NCBI RefSeq assembly: GCF_002367995.1
Contig: NZ_AP018207.1
Coordinates: forward strand, 806,001-870,000
Source: Calothrix brevissima NIES-22
Lineage (GTDB): Bacteria > Cyanobacteriota > Cyanobacteriia > Cyanobacteriales > Nostocaceae
Direction: 5' to 3'
DNA length: 64,000 bases
In this document: positions 43,998 to 54,666 of the stretch, one piece after another
How positions within the stretch are numbered: the stretch's first letter is position 1
How the letters are laid out: every line of letters starts with the position of its first letter
Translations under genes and position numbers: made by a program
Notes under the pieces: model-generated
Databases searched by the model: none
The model's input: only the letters and a program-made list of their open reading frames with translations
What the model was told of the DNA's origin: nothing

Positions 43998-46900
43998 TTA
44001 AACTTTTGGTAAGGGTTTGATGGGGATTTCAATGAAAAACTCTGTTCCTTGACCGGCTTGGGAGATACAGCGAATTTGACCTTGATGTTTTTCTACTATG
44101 ATTTGATGACTAATAGATAAGCCTAGTCCTGTACCTTTACCAACTTCCTTGGTGGTATAGAAGGGTTCAAAAATGTGCGATCGCACTTCTTCGGGAATTC
44201 CTAAACCATCATCAGCTATTTTAATTAAAATTTGTTGATTCACTATCTGTGTACGAATCCAAATCGTTAAAGGAATTTCTGGACAAGGTTTTGATAAATC
44301 TAAATACTTTTGTTTGATAGCATGATACTTATCTTCTAAGGCATCAATGCTGTTACTTAAAATATTCATTAGCACTTGATTGAATTGTGCTGGATAGCAT
44401 TCTACTAAAGGTAAATCGCCATATTCTTGGATAAGTTTAATAGCTGGTCGCTCTGAGTTATTTTTAAATCTATGAGCTAATATTAGTAAAGTACTATTTA
44501 AGCCTTCATGAATATCCACTGATTTTAATCCACCTTCATCTGTACGAGAAAAATTGCGCAGTGACAAGACAATTTGATGAATTCGTTCTGTACCGATATT
44601 CATAGATTCTATAGTTTTTGGCAAATCTTGGAGAATAAAATCTAATTCTTTCTGCTCAATTTTCTTGTGAATATCAGGCAGTAAAAAATCATACTCTCGA
44701 TAAATATTAATCACCTTAATTAATTCTTGTATATATTCATTTAAATAAGTCAGATTCCCAAAAATAAAACTAACAGGATTATTAATTTCATGAGCAACTC
44801 CCGCAATGAGTTGTCCTAAGCCAGCCATTTTTTCGCCCTGAATCAATCGCGATTGCGTTTGTTTTAATTCTTGTAAAGCTTGAGTCAATTCTAGGGTTTG
44901 ACGTTTAGTTTGTTCGAGTAATTCCCCTTGCTGAATGGCAATTCCTAATTGTACGCCTACTTGAGCTAGTAAATTAATTTCTTCATCTTTCCAATAGCGG
45001 GGGTGAGAATTTTGATAAGCTACTAACAATCCCCATAATTGCTCGCCTTGGCGAATGGGTACAAAAGTTTCGTTGCGTGGAAGTTCGTTATCGTCATCTG
45101 TATTCACAAAACTTTCTATTGGTATTGTTGGTGCTTGAATCAAAGGTTTCCAACCATCTTTAAAGGAATCTGCGACAAATTTACCACTCCAATCAGAATT
45201 AAACCGATAGATAGCAACTCGCTCAACTTCTAGTAATTCTAGGACAGCTTGAGTTGTGGTTTTAAAAATAGTTTGAATATCGAGGGATTGCCGAATTTTA
45301 TCAATAGTTGCAGCTAGCAGTTTTTGCCGTTCCATTGCTTTATCACGCTCGGTCGCTTCTGCTAGTTGAGCCGCTTGATTTTGAAACTTCTTTAAATAAG
45401 AATCTTGTTTTAAAGCTACTCCTAATTGCTCAGATATTTGATTGGCAAACTCAATTTCTGAAGGTTGCCAATAACGAGGTGCATCGCATTGATGAATACA
45501 AAGTAATCCCCAAAGTTCGCCTTGTTTTAATAAAGGAGCGACCATATTAGCGCGGACTTGAAATCTTTCCAAAATTTGGATATAGCAGTTCTTCAATTCT
45601 CCTTGATAAATATCAGCAATTGTATGAATTCTACCTTGGAGATACAGATGTGCAAATTTGTCGCTAAAACAGCGATCGTAAACTTTTTCTTTAATTGCTG
45701 AAGTCAAACCGGGAGCGATATCTTCATAGATCACTTCTCCTTCCCAGTTTTGTTGAGGGTCAAATTTAAATATTGCTACTCGGCTGGCTTTAAGTAATTG
45801 TCGTACTTCTTTAACAGAAGTTTGAAAGATTTTATCTAAATCTAAAGACTCGCGAATTTTGGCAATTACGCTAGTTAATGTTTTTTGTTGTTCGGCTTGG
45901 TATCTTGCATCAACTAAAAGTTCGTTATGTTGTAAAGCCACGCCTAAATTCTCGGCAACTTGGCTCACAAATTCAATTTCAGTAGTTTGCCAATTGCGAG
46001 GATTACTGCATTGATGTACGCACAAAAACCCCCATAAAATACCTCGTTTTTGCAACGGTACTATTAAATTAGCACGCACTTGAAATTGTGCTAAAATATC
46101 TATATGACATTGACTCATTCCCCCATCATAAATATCTGCAACAGCTTGAATTTTACCTTGTTGATAGCGTTCTACAAACTGTTTACCAAAACAGTGGTCG
46201 TAAACTTTAATGGTGATAATTGACTGCCAATTAGGTGCAACATCTTCAGAAATAAATTCTCCTTCCCAAGCTTTTTGTGGCTCGAAACAAAAAATGGCGA
46301 CTCGGTCGGCTTGCAACATTTGTCGCACTTCTTTAACTGTAGTTTGGAAGATAGTATCTAAATCTAGAGATTCGCGAATGCGAGTAATAACACTGGTTAA
46401 AGTTTGTTGTTGCTCTGCTTGATATTTAGCTTGCAGTAGTAACTGATGGTGGCGCAAGACTACGCCAATTTGTGTGCCAATTTTTATCAGCGATTCTACT
46501 TCATAAGCTTGCCATTCTCTAGTTGTAGAATTTTGATAAGCAGCAAGAACACCCCATAATTGATCGCCCTGAAGAATGGGAACTGTGGCAAAAGATTTAG
46601 CTTGAAATTGCTCTAATAAAATAACATGACAATCTGATAATCCTGCTTGATAAATATCATTGACGGTAAATGTATGATTATGAGCGTAGCGTCCCCCTTG
46701 ATTGTGCTGTAAATAAGTATCGCTAATCACAACATCTACACCAACCAAAGGCGTCCAACCTTCTGTAAATGATTCAGCAACAAAGCTACCCGTCCAATCT
46801 TCATTAAAGCGAAAAATGGCAACGCGGTCAGCTTGGAGAAGTTCCCGGATCGCTTGGGTTGTCATAGTAAAAATACTTTCGATATCCAATGGGGAACGAA

Positions 46901-47549
46901 TTTGATCGACAATCTGAGCAATAACGCGATCGCGCTGGGCTGCTTGTGCTAATTTTGTCGCTTGGAGTTGTACTTCCTGTAGATGCTGGGCTTGTTGAAT
47001 TGCAACAGTTAAATGATTAGCAATTTGGCGAATAAATTCAATTTCTGATTCTTTCCATTGACGCGGTTCGCTACACTGATGAATACACAGCAAACCCCAT
47101 ACTTGTTTATCTTTTAACAGGGGAACAACTAAGTTGGCGCGGACTTGAAATTTACTTAAAATCTCTACATGACAATTACTCAGTTCATCTGCATAAATAT
47201 CAGCAACCGCTTGTACTCGCCCTTGTTGATATTGATCTGCAAATTTTTCGCCAAAACAGTGGTCGTACACTTTGGTTGCGATCACCGATTCCCAGCCAGA
47301 AGCAACTTCTTCGCAAACAAATTCACCTTCCCAATCTCTTTGACTATCGAAGCGAAAAACTGCTACCCGGTCAGCATTGAGCAATTGGAGTACAGCTGTC
47401 ACCGTAGTTTGAAAAATCGTTTCTAAGTCCAGAGATTCGCGAATGCGCACAATCACACTAGCCAAAGCTTTTTGTTGCTCTAGTTGTTCTTGTAGGTCAG
47501 TATTTGACATAAAATGTTGATTTGCCGCAGAAGTTGAATTGAGTTCCAT
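43998..47549 (-). CDS. Five-GAF cyanobacteriochrome-like hybrid sensor histidine kinase
   Basis: From ATG 47549 the protein has 1183 residues: five GAF domains, a DHp helix (GVAHEINNPVSF) and a complete CA domain (NILSNSIDALED, DDGLGIPEEV, GTGLGLSISHQ). GAF1 and GAF3 carry both the DXCF motif (DHCF, about 96-99 and 451-454) and the canonical Cys-His (about 126 and 481) in the context ADIY...CH, as in DXCF cyanobacteriochromes such as PixJ. GAF4 has DRCF but Cys-Tyr; GAF2 has only Cys-His; GAF5 is shortened and lacks both. It is soluble and may be a multi-colour photosensor. Extension to 47666 would pass through low-complexity leader and was rejected. Confidence 0.87.
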   Translation of the reverse strand: MELNSTSAANQHFMSNTDLQEQLEQQKALASVIVRIRESLDLETIFQTTVTAVLQLLNADRVAVFRFDSQRDWEGEFVCEEVASGWESVIATKVYDHCFGEKFADQYQQGRVQAVADIYADELSNCHVEILSKFQVRANLVVPLLKDKQVWGLLCIHQCSEPRQWKESEIEFIRQIANHLTVAIQQAQHLQEVQLQATKLAQAAQRDRVIAQIVDQIRSPLDIESIFTMTTQAIRELLQADRVAIFRFNEDWTGSFVAESFTEGWTPLVGVDVVISDTYLQHNQGGRYAHNHTFTVNDIYQAGLSDCHVILLEQFQAKSFATVPILQGDQLWGVLAAYQNSTTREWQAYEVESLIKIGTQIGVVLRHHQLLLQAKYQAEQQQTLTSVITRIRESLDLDTIFQTTVKEVRQMLQADRVAIFCFEPQKAWEGEFISEDVAPNWQSIITIKVYDHCFGKQFVERYQQGKIQAVADIYDGGMSQCHIDILAQFQVRANLIVPLQKRGILWGFLCVHQCSNPRNWQTTEIEFVSQVAENLGVALQHNELLVDARYQAEQQKTLTSVIAKIRESLDLDKIFQTSVKEVRQLLKASRVAIFKFDPQQNWEGEVIYEDIAPGLTSAIKEKVYDRCFSDKFAHLYLQGRIHTIADIYQGELKNCYIQILERFQVRANMVAPLLKQGELWGLLCIHQCDAPRYWQPSEIEFANQISEQLGVALKQDSYLKKFQNQAAQLAEATERDKAMERQKLLAATIDKIRQSLDIQTIFKTTTQAVLELLEVERVAIYRFNSDWSGKFVADSFKDGWKPLIQAPTIPIESFVNTDDDNELPRNETFVPIRQGEQLWGLLVAYQNSHPRYWKDEEINLLAQVGVQLGIAIQQGELLEQTKRQTLELTQALQELKQTQSRLIQGEKMAGLGQLIAGVAHEINNPVSFIFGNLTYLNEYIQELIKVINIYREYDFLLPDIHKKIEQKELDFILQDLPKTIESMNIGTERIHQIVLSLRNFSRTDEGGLKSVDIHEGLNSTLLILAHRFKNNSERPAIKLIQEYGDLPLVECYPAQFNQVLMNILSNSIDALEDKYHAIKQKYLDLSKPCPEIPLTIWIRTQIVNQQILIKIADDGLGIPEEVRSHIFEPFYTTKEVGKGTGLGLSISHQIIVEKHQGQIRCISQAGQGTEFFIEIPIKPLPKV

Positions 47550-48025
47550 TGCTCGAAAAAGTGGGAATAGCTGATAAATATATTGGTTATCAAAAAAGGG
47601 AACGGGGAACAGGGAACAGGGAAAGAAAAAAACTTTAGTTGTGGGTTTAGACCATACTAAAAACAAGATGTTTTCCTTGCGCTACGCGTCTCGAAAAACT
47701 GCGTCATTATTTCAATCCCACACTTGAAAATGTGGGTTTCCCTGTTGCCCGTTCCCCCAACCCTGTTCCCTCTGAACAAAATTTGCTAATTTCTCAGCTT
47801 TAATCGCTAAAAAATGCAAAATTTGGCAACTTTTTCTAATTGCATCAGAAGCTGGTCAATTGTATATTTCCCATTTATTCAGTAGGAAATTTAAATAGCC
47901 AACGAAAATATACAAAGGCGGATTCAAGCTAGGTAAGGATTTTTTTGTGAATTGGGGAAAATCTGCTGAGGCTTGAAAGCAGTTGACTGGATTATGATTT
48001 TAGTCACGTAATTATACTATGTGTT
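47550..48025. other. Intergenic region upstream of the CBCR kinase
   Basis: No gene is seen. It contains GGGAACAGGGAACAGGGAA repeats (about 47600), a CGCTACGCGTCTCG element of the dispersed type (47682) and a CCCACA...TGTGGG hairpin (about 47730-47751). Divergent promoters for both flanking genes must lie here. Confidence 0.5.
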
Positions 48026-48451
48026 ATGTCTAAACTACTGCCAGTTGCCTTAGCTGCCGTGACTGTTCTGGTTACCTCAACTAATCACCCTAGTTCCACT
48101 TTAGCGGGAACCTGTGCTTCTAAATGCGGCCCGAAACCAATTCAATTTACCCCTGGTCAATCTATTCGCTTAGAGGTAGTAAATAGAACATTGGGGATAG
48201 TCAAACTGGAAAAGCTCCAAGGAACCGATCCGATTCCCTTACGTCCAGGACAGGAATTACAATTTTTTCAAGGTGACGAGATTCAGCCAAAACTTTCTCT
48301 AGCCTTCTGGGATGATATGGGATTACCACTACAAGCGACGATTTCTCAACCGGACTTTGCTACCTTACGAGTGGAATTGCGGACTGGGAAACGCAACCCA
48401 GGCGATCGCGCTTTGAATATGCTCAGTGATGGGCGAATTAACGTGTATTAA
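48026..48451 (+). CDS. Small exported protein of unknown function
   Basis: The 141-residue protein has a signal peptide (MSKLLPVALAAVTVLVTSTN, cleavage probably after STLAG) followed by a mature domain opening TCASKCGPKPIQFTPGQSIR with two Cys that could form a disulfide. The rest is predicted beta-rich (LEVVNRTLGIVKLEKLQG, LSLAFWDDMGLPLQATIS). It ends seven bases before the stop of a convergent HstK-type kinase. I do not recognise the family. Confidence 0.65.
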   Translation: MSKLLPVALAAVTVLVTSTNHPSSTLAGTCASKCGPKPIQFTPGQSIRLEVVNRTLGIVKLEKLQGTDPIPLRPGQELQFFQGDEIQPKLSLAFWDDMGLPLQATISQPDFATLRVELRTGKRNPGDRALNMLSDGRINVY

Positions 48452-48458
48452 TTAGCAG

Positions 48459-51400
48459 TTAAGCTGTGATGGGAATAGCGATCGTAAATTTTGTTCCCTC
48501 TCCCAAAACAGAATTAACTTCAATGCTACCGCCGTGTTTTTCTTCAATCAGTTGTCTGGCGATCGCCAATCCTAACCCCGTACCTTTACCGACTCCCTTA
48601 GTCGTAAATAAATGGTCAAAGATTTTGGCTTGGACTTCTGCACTCATCCCTTTACCGTTATCGCGGATTTTAATGTAAACTTGGTTGGCGATCGCTTCTG
48701 TAGAGATAGTAATTTTTTGGGGATGAGCTTGCAATTCGTTAAAGCTGAGAGTTGCAGCCATTTCATCAAACATATCAATGGCGTTGGCTAAAATATTCAT
48801 AAATACTTGATTTAATTGACCGGGGAAGCATTCAATTAGTGGTATATCCCCATATTCTTGCTCAATAGCGATCGCCGGACGGTGTTCGTTACCTTTGAGG
48901 CGATATTTTAAAATTAGTAGGGTACTATCAATTCCTTCATGGAGATTAGCCATGATTTTGCGATCGGTATCAGCACGGGAGAAGGTACGCAGACTATGAC
49001 TAATCAGTTTAATGCGGTTGGTTGCTCCCTTCATCGCTTCTAGAAGTTTTGGTAAATCTGCAATCAAAAATTCCAAATCAATATTTTCGGCGTTGTCTTG
49101 AATTGGTATATTTGGTTGGGGATATTGTTGTTGATATAGTTCTAGATGTCCTAGTAAGTCTTTGACATAATCTTGAGCATTATTAATACTACCATTTAAA
49201 AAACCAATGGGATTATTTACCTCATGGGCAACACCTGCAACTAAATTACCTAAAGATGCCATTTTTTCATTTTGAACTATTTGCAGTTGGGATTGATTTA
49301 AATCTAAAAGTGCTTGTTTGAGTTGTTGCGTTTTTTGTTGTCGGTGATGAGATTCCAAGGTGAGGGCGATTAAATTCGCAATTGAACTGATAAAATTTTG
49401 TTCGGCTGAAGTCCAATTACGTTTTTCACCTACTTGTTCGCAACAAATAACGCCACCAATGCTACCATCTACTTGAAAACTAGCATCTAGCATAGATGAA
49501 ATATTGAATATATCTAGATAACCATGCCTAAATTCACAGGTGCGGGGGTCGGTTAAAGCATCATCTACGGCGATAATTGGTTGAGATTTAATTGCTAAGA
49601 AATAGGCGGGATAATCTGCTATTTTTAGTTGCCAGCCTTGTGCATGTTCTTGACAAGAAAGTTGGCATAAATCTACACAAGTAATTTTCGTATATTGTTC
49701 ATCAAACAGCCAAACACTTACCCGTTCTATTTGTAAAGTTTGCGCGGTGACTGCTGTTAATTCTCGGAAAGCTGCACTCAAATTTCCTTGACTAATAGCT
49801 TGACTTTGCGACAGTTTCAGCAAAGCTAAAGCTTGTTTTTGTAATGCTTGTTCATCTTGCCTTAGCTGCTTTTGAGTGGTTTCTAATATTTGCAGCGATT
49901 GTTCTAACTGTTGGGCATAACTTTGAGATTTTTCATATAATCGCGCATTTTCCAGAGAAATAGCCGCTTGAATACAGAGAAAATTGAGAATGAGAAGGCG
50001 ATCGCTCGTAAATACGCCACTGGTGGTAGAATTCTGCAAATATAAAATGCCAATTAAATATCCGTGATTGAGAATTGGTAAGCATAGCAGACTTTTTGGG
50101 AGTTGCTGCTGTAAATATTCATCAATTATCGGTAAATCGGTTTTGAGTTCGTCAATCATCACCACTTCTTGGGTATTTTTGACGTACTGAATTAGCTTGA
50201 CTGGAACCTTAGAATTACCTTCTAGGGTTTGGGAACAAAGTTCTGCGGTTTCGGGGGTGACAATAGCCTTCACTTCAAATACAGCATCATTGTTGGATAA
50301 AATTAAGGCACAGCGATCGCCCCCAGAATGTTGGAGAATAATTTGTGTGAGTTGCCAAATTAATTCATCTAGTTGAATTTTACTCGCCAGGCTGTGAGAG
50401 GCTTTCAGCACAGTAGTCAAATCTAGTTGATGATTGATACTAGAACTAGAATTGCCATTGGTGGTAATAGAAGCGTGAATTGACAACTGAGAATTGTGAA
50501 TTATCCCCAAGGTTTCCAATGGGTTGGAAATGGGCGTTACCTGCTGCAAAATCGGGCGGAGTAAATCAGGATAGCGCTGTTCTAAATCGTCGGTTTTGGC
50601 TTTGGCTCCCCACCGGGCGTAGCAGTAGTAAGCTTCTTGCATGTAAGTTGTTGCTATCTTATCTTTGCCCCAGTTAAGGTAGAATTTGCCTGCTAATTCA
50701 TTGGCTAAAGCCTCCGCTTGCAACCATTCATGTGCTTTAGCTTGGGTAATAGCGCGATCGTAATTGTCTATTGCTGCTAACAAATCCCCAGAAACTCGAC
50801 AACTTTCTGCTGTCACTAAACAGCACAGATGCAGAAAATTTTCCGGATTATTTTCTGCCCAAATTGTTAATTGTTGTTGATATTGGCAAATTTTCTGCCA
50901 ACAATTAGGCTTTTCGGCTTCTGTAAGTTGGGGATAACGGGCTAGCAGTAAAAGTGCATGAATAAAACAATGATGTACGTATGGTAATAATCCCTGGGGC
51001 GCAACATTGATAATTTCAGCTTCGGCTTGTTCGCTATAATTAAATGCTGCCTCTAGCTGTTCGCAAACTAAAAGTAGTTGGCTTTTGAGAATGTTATAAA
51101 TACAAATTACTTGCCAGTTTTTATGTGTCCGACAATTTTCTAAATAATTAGCTTCGTCAATTGCAAATTTCATCCCCATAAATTCAGTGAGAATAATTTG
51201 CCCGCCCATCAACAAATCAATTGCCCACTGATTTTTATATTTTTGACTGAAAGCTAAAGATTCAGCAATTTCTGTCAATAGTTGTTCGAGATGAATACTT
51301 TGATAAAAGCGACAATACATATTATGCCCAAAGGCATAGGCAGCATATTGTAAATTACTTGATGCTAAACCAACTTGATAGGATGATAGATAATCTTCGC

Positions 51401-54400
51401 TAGCTATATATAATGGATGAGACCAATGTCTTAAGGAACTACCAATCATTAAATAAGCTACACTCTCGGCAGATTTATTATTAAATATCTGCATTAACTT
51501 GAGGGTGACATCGAGTAATTCCCCCGTACCTTGATAATTATTTAGTGCATATCCGCGCAAACCGCCAAAAGCCGGATAAATATAGCCAATTTCTGGACTA
51601 TTACCATATTTTAAACATAAATTTACCGCCTTAGCACAAATCACCGACCAAAGTTTTTGGTGAGAACGATAGGTTGGCGGCCCCATGCTAATTAATAGCT
51701 TGATGCCCATTTTTTGCTCTGCTTGGGTGACAATTGGTAAATCTAACAAAGCCGAAAAAGTGCGATCGCCTAAGGTGGCTTGAATCATCGCTAATTCTCC
51801 ATCTCTTACCCGCTCAAAATCTGTTTCTGGGAGATGAATATTCACTAAAGCTAATGCTTCTCTCCCGGCTTGAATTGCTTCAGGATACTTGGCTTGTAGA
51901 GTGTATTGGACAATTGCCAGATTATATACTTCGGCTTTTTCTAAAGGTGCTTTTGCCCTAGTTAAAGTCTGTTGTAGCCAAGATTCTGCTTGGTCAAAAT
52001 TGCCGTTTAAATATTCAATTTCGGTACGTTCTTTAAATAAAGACAGACTCAAATTATCATAACGTTCCCAGCAGTTCTCCGGCAAAAGTTCTATACCCGC
52101 AGTCATATATTTTAAAGCCCCGGCATATGCTGTTGCAGCTTTGGCTTTTGTCCCGGCTAATAAATTCAGCTTGGCTAATTCAATTTTTTGCGATATGGTA
52201 GTAATTAATGTTTGCCCAAGATTTAAATGATTAACGATTTCAAAAATCCGTTCTTCAATTTCTTTGGGTGATAATTTTTCTAATAACAAAGTACCAATAT
52301 CAAAATGGGTAGCTTGCTTTTGGGCTGGTGCAATTAGAGAATAAGCTGCTTGTTGAATGCGATCGTGTAAAAAACGATAGGCTACATTTTCGATATTGCG
52401 CTTATTAGTTTCTGGCTGCTGATAATTGACATAAAATTTATATAATTGACTTTGCGGAATAATCAGCCCTTCTTGCAAAGCTGTCCACAAATCTGACGCC
52501 ACATCTACTGCTGAATATTCGCAAACAATCGCTAAAGTATCTAAATCAAAAGAGTTACCAATACAAGCAGCTAACTTGAGGATATTTTGTGTTTCTGAGG
52601 GTAGCTTTTGTAACTGTTGGGCAATAAATTCTACAACATCATCAGTTAAGGATAGGGCTTTAATTTGAGCAATATCACATTCCCAATAGCCTTGATAATG
52701 ATTAAAGGTAATTTGCCCATCTTCATATAAAGCTTTGAGGAATTGGGTGATAAAAAAGGGATTACCTTGAGTTTTAGCAATAATTAATTCGCTTAAAGGA
52801 TGCGCTCTCTTTGTTGCACAATGTAAGGTATCAGCTACCAACTGATTTGTATCATCCCAAGTTAAGGGGGCGAGGCTAATAATATTTACAGTCTTACCCG
52901 ATTTGTGCAATTCCTCTACCGTCAAACTAAAGGGGTGTGTGGGAGAGACTTCATTATCCCGATAAGCCCCCAATAACAGTAAATATTGCCGATCCTCCAT
53001 CAGCAGTTTAATTAACTGTAGAGAAGCTAAATCTGCCCACTGTAAGTCATCCAAAAATATCACTAAGGGATGTTGTTTTTTAGTGAATACAGCAATAAAA
53101 TTTTGAAACAGCAAATTAAACCGATTCTGGGCAGCATTTCCTGATAGTTCGGCTGCGGGTGGTTGTTTACCAATAATTTTTTCAAGTTCGGGAATTACCT
53201 CGACAATTACCTGGGCATTTTCTCCCAACGCCGCCAAAATCTGCTCGCGCCATTGCCTTAATTTGGCATCTGATTCTGATAATAATTGTCCCATTAAATC
53301 GCGTAAGGCTTGCACAAAAGCACTCAAGGGAATATTGCGATTAAATTGGTCAAATTTACCTTTAATAAAATACCCTTTTTGCCTGGTAATGGGTTTGTGG
53401 ACTTCGTTAATAATCACCGTTTTCCCAATCCCAGAAAATCCCGCAACTAGCATCATTTCTGATGTGCCATTAGCAACCCTTTCAAAAGCTTGGAGTAAGG
53501 TATTAACCTCTGATTCGCGCCCATATAATTTTTCGGGGATGAGAAAGCGATCGCATATATCCCGTTGTGCAATTTGAAAGTTGTTAATTTCCCCTGTATC
53601 TTTAATTTGGGCTAAACAAGTTTCTAAATCATGCTTTAATCCCAAAGCACTTTGATATCTATCTTCGGCATTTTTCGCCAGCAACTTCATGACAATATTC
53701 ACCAATACTGGCGGGATTTGTGGATTGGTAATTGCATTGGGTTGTTTAGCAAGATGACAATGCATTAATTCCAGGGGATCTTCACAATTAAATGGTAACT
53801 CCCCAGTCAATATTTCATAAAATGTCACGCCCAAAGCATAAAAATCGCTACGGTAATCTATCCCGCGATTCATTCTTCCGGTTTGTTCGGGAGAAATATA
53901 AGCTAATGTCCCTTCTAACACATACGGACTTTTGATTTCTGTGGTTTCTTTGGGTAATAGGGAAGCGATACTAAAATCAATTATTTGTACTTGTTTAGTT
54001 TGCGGATTAATGAGAATATTGGCAGGTTTAATATCTTTATGAATTGCCCGCTTGTGGTGTAAATTATGCAGTATATTAGTTAATTGAATAGCAATACTGA
54101 AAAAATCTCTCAAGAATAAATCATGAGTTTTAATATATTCCCGCAGAGAAATTTCTCCTGTATCTGCCATTATCAAAATATAACCATTGTTATATGTTTC
54201 TAAGGCTAATGGCTGCAAAATCCCCGGAATTTGCAGAGATTTAGTAATAGTATATTGGTGGCGAAATTGAACTAATTCTTGGAAGTGGGGAAATTCACAA
54301 GCTAGAAGTTTGATGACTACTGCAACTCGATCTGATTCGCGAATAGCTCGATACACCTTAGTTCTCGCACCAGCATATATTTGCGAGCAAATTTGATATC

Positions 54401-54434
54401 CGGGAATCGTCGGATTGTAAGTTTCAGTCGTCAT
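48459..54434 (-). CDS. HstK-type Ser/Thr kinase-ATPase-GAF-histidine kinase
   Basis: The 1991-residue protein joins several modules. A Ser/Thr kinase (about 10-275) has Lys42, HKDIKPAN at 132-139, DFS in place of DFG at 153-155, and GTLAYISPEQTGRM. An AAA-type ATPase follows, with GFSGIGKT at 332-339 and Walker B VIFLDDLQWAD. Next come a helical TPR-like region of about 700 residues, a GAF domain (LDELIWQLTQIILQHSGGDR), a second GAF, a DHp helix (GVAHEVNNPIGF) and a CA domain (DNGKGMSAEV, GTGLGLAIARQ). This is the Hstk architecture known from Anabaena. It is a tandem paralogue of the gene at 54667. No membrane segments are seen. Confidence 0.93.
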   Translation of the reverse strand: MTTETYNPTIPGYQICSQIYAGARTKVYRAIRESDRVAVVIKLLACEFPHFQELVQFRHQYTITKSLQIPGILQPLALETYNNGYILIMADTGEISLREYIKTHDLFLRDFFSIAIQLTNILHNLHHKRAIHKDIKPANILINPQTKQVQIIDFSIASLLPKETTEIKSPYVLEGTLAYISPEQTGRMNRGIDYRSDFYALGVTFYEILTGELPFNCEDPLELMHCHLAKQPNAITNPQIPPVLVNIVMKLLAKNAEDRYQSALGLKHDLETCLAQIKDTGEINNFQIAQRDICDRFLIPEKLYGRESEVNTLLQAFERVANGTSEMMLVAGFSGIGKTVIINEVHKPITRQKGYFIKGKFDQFNRNIPLSAFVQALRDLMGQLLSESDAKLRQWREQILAALGENAQVIVEVIPELEKIIGKQPPAAELSGNAAQNRFNLLFQNFIAVFTKKQHPLVIFLDDLQWADLASLQLIKLLMEDRQYLLLLGAYRDNEVSPTHPFSLTVEELHKSGKTVNIISLAPLTWDDTNQLVADTLHCATKRAHPLSELIIAKTQGNPFFITQFLKALYEDGQITFNHYQGYWECDIAQIKALSLTDDVVEFIAQQLQKLPSETQNILKLAACIGNSFDLDTLAIVCEYSAVDVASDLWTALQEGLIIPQSQLYKFYVNYQQPETNKRNIENVAYRFLHDRIQQAAYSLIAPAQKQATHFDIGTLLLEKLSPKEIEERIFEIVNHLNLGQTLITTISQKIELAKLNLLAGTKAKAATAYAGALKYMTAGIELLPENCWERYDNLSLSLFKERTEIEYLNGNFDQAESWLQQTLTRAKAPLEKAEVYNLAIVQYTLQAKYPEAIQAGREALALVNIHLPETDFERVRDGELAMIQATLGDRTFSALLDLPIVTQAEQKMGIKLLISMGPPTYRSHQKLWSVICAKAVNLCLKYGNSPEIGYIYPAFGGLRGYALNNYQGTGELLDVTLKLMQIFNNKSAESVAYLMIGSSLRHWSHPLYIASEDYLSSYQVGLASSNLQYAAYAFGHNMYCRFYQSIHLEQLLTEIAESLAFSQKYKNQWAIDLLMGGQIILTEFMGMKFAIDEANYLENCRTHKNWQVICIYNILKSQLLLVCEQLEAAFNYSEQAEAEIINVAPQGLLPYVHHCFIHALLLLARYPQLTEAEKPNCWQKICQYQQQLTIWAENNPENFLHLCCLVTAESCRVSGDLLAAIDNYDRAITQAKAHEWLQAEALANELAGKFYLNWGKDKIATTYMQEAYYCYARWGAKAKTDDLEQRYPDLLRPILQQVTPISNPLETLGIIHNSQLSIHASITTNGNSSSSINHQLDLTTVLKASHSLASKIQLDELIWQLTQIILQHSGGDRCALILSNNDAVFEVKAIVTPETAELCSQTLEGNSKVPVKLIQYVKNTQEVVMIDELKTDLPIIDEYLQQQLPKSLLCLPILNHGYLIGILYLQNSTTSGVFTSDRLLILNFLCIQAAISLENARLYEKSQSYAQQLEQSLQILETTQKQLRQDEQALQKQALALLKLSQSQAISQGNLSAAFRELTAVTAQTLQIERVSVWLFDEQYTKITCVDLCQLSCQEHAQGWQLKIADYPAYFLAIKSQPIIAVDDALTDPRTCEFRHGYLDIFNISSMLDASFQVDGSIGGVICCEQVGEKRNWTSAEQNFISSIANLIALTLESHHRQQKTQQLKQALLDLNQSQLQIVQNEKMASLGNLVAGVAHEVNNPIGFLNGSINNAQDYVKDLLGHLELYQQQYPQPNIPIQDNAENIDLEFLIADLPKLLEAMKGATNRIKLISHSLRTFSRADTDRKIMANLHEGIDSTLLILKYRLKGNEHRPAIAIEQEYGDIPLIECFPGQLNQVFMNILANAIDMFDEMAATLSFNELQAHPQKITISTEAIANQVYIKIRDNGKGMSAEVQAKIFDHLFTTKGVGKGTGLGLAIARQLIEEKHGGSIEVNSVLGEGTKFTIAIPITA

Positions 54435-54666
54435 ATCAACATCCCTTATAATAGAAGCTGGTGTTTGCCGTCTGAAGCTAGTATTCCCAATTTTAGATTT
54501 TAGATTTTAAATAAAATCCACGCATTCAAAATTGGTTGACAGTTGACAGTTGACAGTTGACAGTTGACTATTGACTCTTAAGAGAGATTTTCATGCTCTC
54601 GTTATGCGATCGATCGCATCTGGCTGAAAATTTCTTTAATACGCGAATTTTAAATTGTTAATGAGA
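54435..54666. repeat. Spacer between the HstK paralogues with TTGACAG heptamers
   Basis: Four perfect TTGACAG units and two variants occupy 54536-54577. The spacer lacks an obvious terminator, so the downstream paralogue could be read through from the upstream one. Confidence 0.8.

Noticed and set aside
47550..47666. Extended start of the five-GAF kinase
   Set aside because: The extra residues come from GGGAACAGG-type repeats and are Phe/Pro-rich, unlike the family start.
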